This document shows, in pieces, positions 1-7,564 of a DNA stretch of 10,083 nucleotides. The first letter of the stretch is position 1. Every line of letters starts with the position of its first letter. The position numbers and the translations under genes are program-made. Origin of the DNA: Conidiobolus incongruus B7586 (lineage: Eukaryota > Entomophthoromycota > Entomophthoromycetes > Entomophthorales > Conidiobolaceae); contig JNEM01006657.1 in assembly GCA_000697335.1 (NCBI GenBank), forward strand, positions 1 to 10,083, written 5' to 3'. Below the pieces are notes generated by a model. The model ran no database searches, was not told where the DNA came from, and saw nothing but the letters and a program-made list of their open reading frames with translations.

Positions 1-631
1 AAATATTTGTTTATATTATATAAATCAAGTATATTAGTTAATTATAAAAAATAAATCTATAAATAAATTCTTTATATTCTGAATTATTAAAAAATTAAAC
101 CTTTTATTATTTAAATATTTATTTTGTTTACTCTGAAAATAATTAAAATTAAGATTATATTTTCTATATTAAACTTCAAAATAAAATTAAATATTCAATA
201 TCTAATTTGTATTTAATATTTAATAAAATAAAATAATCAATAAAAAATAATTTTAATCAATTTTTATATTATATTAAATTTCAAAATTCAAACAAATTTA
301 CATCTAATTTAATGATTGATAATTAAAATATTATATATCTTAAGTGATTTATATAATTTTATATTAACTTTTTTAATATTCATTTTATTATTTTATATTT
401 AACTTGAATGATTAATAATTAATTTCAAAATCATTATAACAATTAAAATTATTAAGTTAATTTAAATCTCTTGTGATATTAATATAAAAAACTCAAATTA
501 TTCTTGTTAAACAATATAAAACATTATTTTTTATATTTGTTATAATATTAATAAATATTTTAAACCTAAAGATTTAAAATATAATATGAATATTTAATAC
601 CTAATAAGCAAATTTCATTTTATATTATGAA
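1..631. other. AT-rich gene-free left flank
   Basis: I see no gene in this stretch. A hand count over bases 1-540 gives 34 C and 19 G, about 10% G+C, with no CpG. All frames on both strands are broken by frequent stops and nothing resembles a conserved protein, tRNA or rRNA. No clear repeat of the central element is visible. The composition fits the most degraded part of an AT-rich heterochromatin-like block, or an intergenic region of a very AT-rich genome. There is a mild excess of C over G on this strand. Confidence 0.75.
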
Positions 632-635
632 TATA
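632..635. repeat. Candidate target-site duplication, left copy
   Basis: The four bases TATA just before the 5' LTR match the four bases at 7561-7564 just after the 3' LTR. Several gypsy-type integrases make 4-bp duplications, some with TATA as target. In DNA this AT-rich a 4-base match is easily due to chance, so the call depends on the LTR ends being placed correctly. Confidence 0.4.
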
Positions 636-1093
636 TGTTACTAGCAAATATTCTGATAGTTAAGCTATTTTCATAATATTATTAGAGATTAACATCCCTT
701 TTGATTCACTTATATATAGTAAAGCCTTATTTGTCATCTATAGTTGTTATCTTGATATTGATAAACTTTAACTTTTTAAAAGGTGAGTCATAATCTATAA
801 ATTACCATAGATATATAATTTAGTTACAACTATTATAATAAAGATATCTTTTTTTATCATAAATCTATTAGATTATTTGAATCTTTAGGTTATTACTCTT
901 CAACTAATAATTATTTCAAAAACCAAGATAATATCAAATTTTTGTAATTTTTAGTTAGAGACATTATAGATATTTGTGATTTATAAGCAATCTGCTTTAT
1001 TAATACTTGTCCCTGCTTCTTAATATATCTAGCAGGTATAATATTCAACTATTACTTAAATCTTTGACACTGAAAAATAACTTATTATTAACA
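636..1093 (+). repeat. 5' LTR of the gypsy fossil
   Basis: This long terminal repeat pairs with 7102-7560 along its whole length (458 and 459 bp). It starts with TGTTAC and ends in TTAACA, giving the short TGTTA/TAACA inverted ends usual for LTRs. The right edge is where alignment with the other copy stops. An earlier edge near 1069 (ending TGACA) was considered, but the similarity continues past it through positions that differ mainly by C/T and G/A. Well-preserved shared blocks include the region around 700-770. As the upstream copy it would have held the promoter of the element. Confidence 0.9.
711..719 (+). promoter_or_regulatory. TATA-like box in 5' LTR
   Basis: The sequence TATATATAG follows a block (GATTCACT) that is kept identical in both LTR copies. 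The matching site in the 3' LTR lies at 7177-7185. Conservation in two otherwise diverged copies and a position about 75 bp into the LTR suit a core promoter of the retroelement. In such AT-rich DNA a TATA-like word alone means little, and no transcription start can be seen. Confidence 0.35.
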
Positions 1094-1320
1094 ATGATAA
1101 CATTTATAAGATATGGTAAGATTACCCTAAAGCCTAAATCTAAATTACTTTGCAATAGCTAAACAAATATTAACATTAGAATCCTTATCCTCTTTAATTA
1201 GTGAAAAACAAATTAAAGAGATTATAATAAACTAATTCTGTGAAAATTTCACTAGACTCTTTTAAAAATAACTTTCATCCCTTATATTCTTAACCTATAG
1301 TTAAAATATAGTTAGAGTTT
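1094..1320 (+). other. Leader region and degraded primer binding site
   Basis: This is the untranslated leader between the 5' LTR and the first gag-like sequence. A tRNA primer binding site should lie right after the LTR. The bases at 1095-1110 may be its degraded remnant, but the match to any tRNA 3' end is too poor to name the primer. The gag start is not recognisable, so the right edge is approximate. Confidence 0.45.
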
Positions 1321-2660
1321 TTATAGAGAATGAAAGTAGCAAAACTCTTACTAACTAAAGAGAGCAACTAAACTATAAAGTAGATATTGAGGCCCTCCCT
1401 TTATTTTTTGAAAATCTAACCTTTATAAGAAACCTTTAACAAGTTTATATAAACCTACAACACCTAGTAAATAAGAATCATTGGGTTATATGCAATATTA
1501 ACCCTTAAACTAATATGCTAAAAAAGTTCTTAACAGATGTTAATGAACAAGAAAACTAGTTAGTTAATACAAATTAAATAGTTTATAATATAACAATCTT
1601 AATATACAATGCTATGTTAGAAGTTATATGTAAACCCTTAACCTACTAGCAAAACTCCATTAAAAAATAAATTTGTTGAAATCTACAAACAATTTAAGAA
1701 TAGTTTTCTACCTAGATTATAAACTAATGCTTTAATACTAACTACCAAGAAATATTACTAGACTATTATATTAAAGTAGTTTAACAGAATAACAAAAATA
1801 TAGAGGAATTTTATAACTACTTATTAAAGATAAAATAACAAATTAAACATCTATCCTATATTTGTCTAAAAAACAAGTTTTAAGATAAGATTAAAAACTA
1901 AATGATAAATATACTAATTATCTAAAAAGTACCCCTAAATACCTTTGCTAATTATAAAGTACTAGTATCAACAAAAGATATTGAAGCAAGTTATGAAACA
2001 ATAGTTAAAGAAGTTAACTATTAAGTTTAATAAACCCCTCTAATTGAATCAATAGAAGGATCTTATAAGAAAAATAAAAGTGATAAAAATTAACAATATT
2101 TTATAGCTAGCTAGACTTCTCTATCAACTTTAATTCTTCCTTTACTTTTTAATCAAGGAATTAAAGCAGAAAAACTAGTTACTAAAGATAGTTTAGAAGA
2201 TAAACAACTATTAGATAATACTCTTTTATTAGAGACTTTAGATAACACTATAAACTTTAAAGTATACATGAAGTTTGCTTAAATTTTAAAAAAGATAGAA
2301 AAAAAAGAGTTAGAATACCTAATAGCAAATTTTATAATTGTTAAACAACTGTTAGCTGTTTAAAAAAGACAACCCCTGAAAAAAAGAGTATTGGTTATAA
2401 AGCCCCTAGGACTATTAAATTTAGAATAATATAAAAGATAAAGCAAAAAAAATTGCTGAAGCAAAAATATCAGCTATCTAACAAATTATAACCTTTACTA
2501 AACTAGTTTCTATAGAGATAAACCTAAATCCTCTTAATTTTCAAATTTCATTGGATTACAAGTAATTTGTTGAAATGCTTGAGGTACCCTTAAAACAAAA
2601 AGAATATCATCTATTATCTTTAAATCAGGAAAATATTAGACTTATAAAAAGGATTTGACA
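1320..2660 (+). pseudogene. gag remains (capsid and nucleocapsid)
   Basis: These are fossil gag sequences of the gypsy element. The clearest capsid-like part lies at about 1680-2010. There, direct translation gives NIEEFYNYLLKIK around 1797-1835, like the helical retrotransposon gag domain found in Ty3/gypsy elements. Around 2568-2612 a short Cys-starting stretch, rich in Gly and Lys, has the spacing of a CCHC zinc knuckle of nucleocapsid, though it is heavily altered. The part between is rich in Lys, Glu and Asn and likely a linker. In life the product would have packed the element's RNA into virus-like particles. Many interruptions are present. The assignment rests on position before pol and on the capsid segment. 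The ends are approximate. Confidence 0.65.
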
Positions 2661-3072
2661 AGGGGTTTTAATAACCATTAATATATCTTTAAGAGCAAAG
2701 CAGCAAAATTTACCATAGATAGTTTATCAAAATATTTCACTAACTCAGATAACAATATTTAAATCATTAGAGTTAGTAAAAGAAGTTAAGAAATAATAGC
2801 CATATAATGAAAATTCAATTCAATTAAACAAAACTAAAAAGAAACCTTATCTAAACTATATTACATATAATTGAAAGAAGGGTAAATATAAAACATTTTT
2901 CTTTAAAGGGTAAATCTTTAAAGAAATTACTCAGGAGGTTATAAAGATAAAATTTCTAATTAACATCTGTGAAGCATTAATTTATTAGCTAGGTTTTAAT
3001 TAAGAGTGGTAAAGAGTTAGTTATCTTATTAAATATATAAAGTAAACAACTAATATAGAGGTAACTCATTAG

Positions 3073-3432
3073 TACTATACCTTTTTACCTACTAATAACC
3101 TAGTAACATTTGAAGAAAATAAGTGGGAATATTTTATTAACATTAATATATCATTTCTCCCCAATAAGTTTTGTAGAATAGAAATTAAAATCAAAATAAA
3201 ACTTCATGCTAATATTTATTTTAATATTAACTTTAATAAAGAAAAAGAAAAGGATAATGATATAATTAAAATACTAGCTAAAACCTTTATAGAAAGTGGT
3301 GAACACCTTATTCTCTTAGTTATAAACACCATTAATAAATTTAAAACTATCTTAACAAGTACTAAGCTTATCACTATTAAAGCACATTGTATTTTGTTTC
3401 CCCAAGCTAAAATTATAGGAAAATCCTCTAGC
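3073..3432 (+). pseudogene. Open 120-codon stretch at gag-pol junction
   Basis: This is the longest uninterrupted reading segment I found in the element. It is 120 codons, just upstream of the protease and in a different frame from it. The translation is rich in Ile, Lys and Asn, with segments such as FIESGEHLILLVINTINKFK. I do not recognise a named domain. It probably belongs to the N-terminal part of pol, where many gypsy elements have a poorly conserved region before the protease. Its openness may only reflect few codons of the kind the local C-to-T mutation turns into stops. It has no evident start codon of its own at the edge and is not proposed as a working gene. Confidence 0.5.
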
Positions 3433-3439
3433 TAAATTA

Positions 3440-3830
3440 ACACCCATTAAAGGTAGATCCTAAGTTCTACTTTAAAGTTTATATCTAGTTAAAAGGGGTT
3501 GATTTAAAAACCCTTATTGATTATAAAGCTAGCATAAACATAATCATTAAGAATATAACAGAAGTGTTAAAAATACCTTATTACAAAAATCACATAATGA
3601 GTTATTAAACAATAATTCACTAAGAAATAAAAACTGAGGGTGGAACTAATACTCTTATATTTAACATTGAAGGTATTCCTTTTGAAGCAAACTTTTAAGT
3701 TATTAATTCACCAATTATTCACATTTTGTCAAGTTATTTGTTTTTGCAGAAGGAGAAAATTTTAACTAATTAAGCTACTGGTATTTTTGCTATTTTTTAA
3801 AACAATGAACCTTAATTCTTTTAAGCTATT
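3440..3830 (+). pseudogene. Retroelement aspartyl protease remains
   Basis: This is the pepsin-like (retropepsin) protease portion of pol, which cuts the Gag-Pol polyprotein. The active-site neighbourhood is recognisable at about 3513-3540, where a Leu-Ile-Asp start and a downstream Ala-Ser pair match the hydrophobic-Asp-x-Gly-Ala-Ser pattern of the family. The later beta-strand and flap region continues with VINSPIIHIL near 3699-3728, then a Leu-rich segment like the second conserved block of gypsy proteases. The segment lies between gag and reverse transcriptase, as expected for Ty3/gypsy. It is decayed and inactive. Confidence 0.75.
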
Positions 3831-4435
3831 ACTAATTATAAAAGACACCAAGATAATAAAATTAAAATTGATCCCTTATTAACCTTCTACTCAATAATAC
3901 CTATGAATAAAAGTTGTTCTCTTGAGGAAAAAAGAGAGCTTGAAAAATTAAAATATAATATCTTTTTAAATCCTAATAAAGAGAAAATTACAACATTTCT
4001 ATATTATTAAATTAATCTAATAGCATTCTCAATCTATAAACTCCCTGGTACAAATTTTATTAAATTCTTTATTCCACTAATTAATAATATACATACTCTA
4101 AAAAACTACAGAACTTCTAGAATCTTAGTCTTTTAACAAGGTAAAATAAAAGAAGAGATGGAAAAACTTTTTAAAGGGAAAATTATTAAGGATGTTAACT
4201 CTTAATAAAGTTTCAAGATAGTTATTATACTTAAGAAAAATAAAAAAATAAGAATATATGTGAATTTTGCTTTAATTAATAAGATTACTATTATAAACTT
4301 TTATCCACTACTATTAATTTAAAACCCATTGGATTTATTACAACAAAGAGTTATCTTCTTATCTCTTAAGTTTCTCTTAGATTACTATTAGATTAAGGTA
4401 AAAAATGAAGATAGATATAAAACTACTTTTAATAC

Positions 4436-4437
4436 TA
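4436..4437. repeat. TA target duplication, left copy
   Basis: The dinucleotide TA directly precedes the left inverted repeat, and TA directly follows the right one at 4679-4680. A duplicated TA is the insertion mark of Tc1/mariner-type transposases. Confidence 0.7.
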
Positions 4438-4472
4438 CACTGACCCACAAAAGTGAGTCATAAAATCAAAAA
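4438..4472 (+). repeat. Left terminal inverted repeat of the MITE
   Basis: This 35-bp repeat begins CACTGACCCAC and is about 34% G+C, much richer than its surroundings. Bases 4441-4460 are themselves almost palindromic: TGACCCAC, four A, then GTGAGTCA, with one mismatched pair. The end could thus fold into its own hairpin, or present two half-sites to a transposase. Confidence 0.88.
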
Positions 4473-4643
4473 CACCTATATTTTTACTAATAACTTGATT
4501 AATATTTAATAAAATAAACCAAAATTAAATAATTAAAATCTATTATATTTATTAGTTATATATATCATTACCTTAATTATATATTATAGTTTCAAGTAAT
4601 CTAATATATACAATTGTTTTAGTTATTAATTAAAATATATATA

Positions 4644-4678
4644 TTTTTGATTTTATGACTCACTTTTGTGGGTCAGTA
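4644..4678 (-). repeat. Right terminal inverted repeat of the MITE
   Basis: This is the reverse complement of the left repeat at 34 of 35 positions. The single difference is the outermost base: A at 4678, where the left end predicts G. A G-to-A transition there agrees with the mutation type seen across the window. Bases 4656-4675 form the same near-palindrome as on the left. Confidence 0.88.
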
Positions 4679-4680
4679 TA
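4679..4680. repeat. TA target duplication, right copy
   Basis: This TA follows the right inverted repeat and pairs with the TA at 4436-4437. It lies at the start of a short TATATATA run, so the exact edge on this side has some slack. The symmetry of the repeats supports this placement. Confidence 0.6.
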
Positions 4681-5109
4681 TATATAGTTGATATTAATAT
4701 AACCAACTCTTATTTAACCTGGTTAACACTTTAGTATTCTTCTAATAATTTATAAATAGCATCTTTTATGATTATATTAGGTATTTTATATTTATCTATT
4801 TAGATAATATCTTTATCTTCTTAGAAACAATTAAGCAATATTTAACACACTTGGGAAAAGTGTTTAGGGTATTATAACAACATAAATTATATATTAATAT
4901 AGAGAAATATGCTTTTAGTTTTTGTTAAATTAAATACTTAGGTTACTATATATCTGAAGGTATAATTATATCTAATAAATCTAACAATAAGAAGATTAAA
5001 GTTTTAAATCCCTTAACTAATATAGTAAAGTTTTATTCCTTCTTAAAAAAAACTAGTTATTATAGAGGTTTTGTAAAAGGCTATTCTTATATAGCTTATC
5101 CTCTAACTA

Positions 5110-5600
5110 AATTAACTAAGAAAAATATCCTTTATATTTAAATATTAAAATATAATGAAGCTTATAGTAGATTAAAAGAGAAACTTATCTTTTACCTAGT
5201 ATTACATACCCTAAAATTTAACTATCTATTTATTCTAGCTACAAATACTTTAGATTATATTGCAAGAGTTGATTTAAGTTAATATAATAATAATTACAAA
5301 GAATATCCTATGAAATACTAGTTAAAATAATTCTCACCAGCTTAAAAAAAATATATTACTATTCTAAAGAGGATTTAGCTATTGTCTTTATTATTTAACA
5401 TTTCTATTAATATCAAGTAAGCTAAGTATTCTATATTATCACAAATCACTAATCAGCTAAATCTTTCCTAGTAAGTTTTAACTTTTCCCCCTAATAAACC
5501 ATTAGATAATAAAGCTCTCAGCTTATAATTATATTATAATATATAAAGAAAGGAAGAAACACACTAATGCTGACTTTTTTAATAGAATTAAAACAAACCT
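5110..5600 (+). pseudogene. RNase H domain remains
   Basis: This is the RNase H part of pol, which would remove the RNA strand during reverse transcription. It follows the RT connection directly. The segment at about 5226-5300 gives FILATNTLDYIARVDLS, the equivalent of the first conserved strand of gypsy RNase H, where a catalytic aspartate normally sits in a D-x-S-x-x-A-x-G-A-V-L pattern. The part after it (a YNNNYKEYP stretch near 5282-5310) fits the next strand and turn. The distal half, to about 5600, is poorly preserved, so the end is approximate. Confidence 0.72.
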
Positions 5601-5639
5601 ATATTTAGCTTAATTTATAAGAGATACTTAATTTTAAAC

Positions 5640-6600
5640 AAGAAGATATAAACTTTATTTAAAAGATATGTTTAATTATTTACAGTTTTTTATAAAACAC
5701 CTTAAGTATAATAGAACCTAAGCTAAATATTATATAGTGATAAACTATTCTATATAAAATAAACAATTGGTTTTCAATTAACATCAACCTAATAATTAAC
5801 TAAATAGAATTACCCTTAAAATTTCTAAAAGGAAAATGATAAAAATCATTTATTTAAATGAAAAGCATTATAGTTATAAAATTACTTATAAGAGACTTTA
5901 ACCTTATTACTAATAGCTTAAACAAACTACTCAACTAAAGAATTTTATATAAATATATAAAGTTTGCTAATAATTTAAACACTATACATTAAAAAAACCT
6001 AAACAAATTATAGAACCACCCAACTAAATTTTTAATTACTAATATATTAACTATATTAACCCATTTAAACTAAGTAGAAAAAGATATAAATATATTCTAG
6101 TAATAGTTAAAAATATAACCTAATATGTAATTACAATCTTAACTAAAGAATACATAATATTAATCATTGCAAAACTTTTTTACTATAAGGTGATTAATGT
6201 TTATAGTCCTCTAAAAGTAGTAACTGATAATAGTTATTATTTTATAAAAGATTTCAAGTAGTTACAAAACATTTTAGCAATGTATTATATTAAAATAACA
6301 ACTTACTATCTTTAAAACAATAGTAAAATAAAAAGGTTTAATCAAACACTTGTTAAATCTTTTGTTAAATAGTGTGAAAAAACTAAGTTTTCCTAGGATA
6401 AAAAAATCCCTTGGGTAATTTAGAATTATAATACTAAAGTTTGTTCTACTATAAGATATATACCTTTTTATTTAATATTTAGCTTTATACTTAGGGAATT
6501 CTTATTATTATAATTAGAACTTATGCTAATTGAAAAATGTTATATTAAGGTTGAAAAGCTATAGAATCTTTATTATATTCATACCTCTCTTTTAGAAAAA
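5640..6600 (+). pseudogene. Gypsy integrase remains
   Basis: This is the integrase of pol, which would insert the DNA copy into the genome. The N-terminal HHCC zinc-binding region lies at about 5850-5985, with His at 5866-5868 and Cys at 5965-5967 still visible. The catalytic core follows: RYKYILVIV at 6082-6108, KVVTDN at 6214-6231 (the strand carrying the second acidic residue of the DDE triad), and RFNQTLVKSFVK from 6334, next to the third. These are in one frame and leave no doubt about the family. A position after RNase H defines the element as Ty3/gypsy. It is decayed with many interruptions. Confidence 0.9.
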
Positions 6601-6860
6601 CAAGAGTTGAAACAATATTATAAACTACTAGAAGAAAAGTTTAAGAGGTTAAATAGTAATATTAGCTAACCCTCACAAGGTTTAAAAGAATTAATTTAAG
6701 TTATTAACTAAAAGACTTTTAGGTTATAAAATAATAGACTCTAATAAAAAAAGAGTTTATAAAATAATACTCCCTAGTAAGTATAATAAATAGGTTATAA
6801 TTAAGATCAGATCTGTGCTTACTGAGAACCTAATATTAAAGCAAGCAATTTATATAGACC
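6600..6860 (+). pseudogene. Integrase C-terminal tail remains
   Basis: This is the end of pol after the integrase core. Translated fragments are Lys- and Arg-rich, for example SNKKRVYKIILPSKYNK near 6740-6790. They are compatible with the basic C-terminal DNA-binding part of gypsy integrase. I cannot identify a chromodomain or a clear GPY/F module, so the clade inside Ty3/gypsy stays open. The pol end is not defined by a recognisable stop and is approximate. Confidence 0.5.
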
Positions 6861-7101
6861 TTGGATAACCTTAATCTGCTATCTATCATTATCTTAAACT
6901 TTATAATTAGAGTTTCCTAGCAAAATCTATAAGTTACCTATTAATACCATATAACTATTATCTATTTTTATCTTTTACTAATAGTTATTATATCCAAATA
7001 TCTTAATCTTTATTTTAAGTTCACTATAGAAATTTCTTGATCAACTTATTATTTAATTTGATTGTAAGTTTTGGGTCAAGATTAGAAATGCCTTAAGGTA
7101 T
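6860..7101 (+). other. 3' untranslated part of the gypsy element
   Basis: This stretch between the last pol-like sequence and the 3' LTR shows no coding similarity and no envelope-like gene. A polypurine tract, the primer for second-strand synthesis, should lie just before 7102. Bases 7085-7099 are modestly purine-rich but do not form a convincing tract. Confidence 0.5.
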
Positions 7102-7560
7102 TATTACCAGCAAGTATTTTAATAGTTAAGCTACTTTTATAATGTTATTAGATATTAATATCCTTGTTGATTCACTTATATATAACAAAACCTCATTTGT
7201 CATCTATAGTTTTTATCTTAATATTGATAAACTTTAACCATTTAGAAAGTAAGTTATAATTTATAAATTACAATAAATATATAATATTAGTTATAATTAT
7301 CATAATAAAGATATCTTGTTCTATCACAAATCTATTAGATTACTTAAAGCTTTAAGTTATTACTTATCAACTGGTGATTATATCAAGAACTAAGATAACA
7401 TCAATTCTTTATAATTCTTGGTTAGAGATATTATAGATATTAGTGATTTATAAACAATGTATTTTATTAATACTTGTCCTAACTTTTCAATATATCCAGT
7501 AGATATAACATTCAACTTTTACCCAAATCCTTAACATTAAAATACAATACATCATCAATA
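7102..7560 (+). repeat. 3' LTR of the gypsy fossil
   Basis: This is the second copy of the long terminal repeat, aligned end to end with 636-1093. Blocks such as 7166-7184 and 7197-7210 are nearly unchanged between copies. In the first 61 aligned bases I count 10 differences, 9 of them transitions, with each copy keeping C or G at some sites where the other has T or A. The copies therefore mutated independently after insertion. The right edge is set where similarity with the 5' LTR ends. Confidence 0.9.
7177..7185 (+). promoter_or_regulatory. TATA-like box in 3' LTR
   Basis: TATATATAA follows the same GATTCACT block as the site at 711-719 in the 5' LTR. It could once have driven outward transcription into the right flank, but nothing there looks like a gene. 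Confidence 0.3.
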
Positions 7561-7564
7561 TATA
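7561..7564. repeat. Candidate target-site duplication, right copy
   Basis: TATA follows directly after the 3' LTR and matches 632-635. It has the same caveat of chance identity in AT-rich sequence. Confidence 0.4.

Larger units (their letters stand above)
4438..4678. mobile_element. 241-bp MITE, Tc1/mariner type, nested in the RT
   Basis: This is a short non-autonomous DNA transposon with terminal inverted repeats of 35 bp at 4438-4472 and 4644-4678. They match at 34 of 35 positions; only the outermost base differs. It is flanked by TA on both sides. The interior (about 171 bp) is roughly 12% G+C, with no coding capacity for a transposase, so it would have needed a transposase from elsewhere. 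The repeat contains the word ACAAAAGTG, reminiscent of Tc1-like ends. The TA duplication and size also fit a Tc1/mariner-derived MITE. A pogo/Fot-type parent is an alternative. No strand can be assigned. It interrupts the reverse transcriptase fossil, so it is younger than the retroelement. Confidence 0.88.
4020..5110 (+). pseudogene. Gypsy reverse transcriptase remains, split by MITE
   Basis: This is the reverse transcriptase domain of pol, which would copy the element's RNA into DNA. Upstream of the MITE, the finger and palm entry is readable at about 4150-4330. It includes KKNKKIRIYVNFALINKITI, the equivalent of the conserved lysine-rich and V-D-[YF]-R-x-L-N block. Downstream of the MITE, about 4690-4830 corresponds to the catalytic palm, in poor condition. 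The thumb/connection part is clear: YLGYYISEG at 4935-4961 and FVKGYSYIAYPLTKLTKK around 5070-5123, both hallmarks of Ty3/gypsy pol. The MITE at 4438-4678 separates the two halves. Copia and LINE reverse transcriptases lack this thumb pattern. Confidence 0.88.
636..7560 (+). mobile_element. Decayed Ty3/gypsy LTR retrotransposon
   Basis: This is a full-length but long-dead LTR retrotransposon of about 6.9 kb, or about 6.7 kb without the nested DNA transposon. Two direct repeats of about 458 bp bound it. The interior shows, in order on the + strand, gag capsid and nucleocapsid traces, aspartyl protease, reverse transcriptase, RNase H and integrase. Integrase after RNase H is the Ty3/gypsy order. 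The coding part carries several dozen interruptions and cannot make protein. The interior is about a fifth to a quarter G+C, higher than the flanks, and I found no CpG in it. By hand over about 200 bp the LTRs differ at about 15% of positions, mostly transitions. This implies great age or a RIP-like burst, so a normal LTR clock does not apply. No envelope gene is visible between integrase and the 3' LTR. Confidence 0.93.

Noticed and set aside
636-1069. A shorter 5' LTR ending in TGACA at 1069, with the 3' copy ending at 7536
   Set aside because: The two copies still align beyond these points for another 24 bases, mostly with transition differences only, and the flanking bases at the shorter edges do not form a duplication.
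1320-6860. A nuclear genetic code with TAA and TAG read as glutamine, as in many ciliates, to explain the many in-frame stops
   Set aside because: The same C/T and G/A changes occur in the non-coding LTRs. Stops are not confined to positions expected to be glutamine, and frames shift between domains. General decay of a fossil explains all of this.
7085-7101. Polypurine tract before the 3' LTR
   Set aside because: The bases are interrupted by several pyrimidines, and no run of purines abuts the LTR edge, so it is not called as a feature.
636-7560. A Ty1/copia element or an endogenous retrovirus with envelope
   Set aside because: Integrase follows RNase H, which excludes copia order. The space between integrase and the 3' LTR (about 240 bp) holds no envelope-like sequence.
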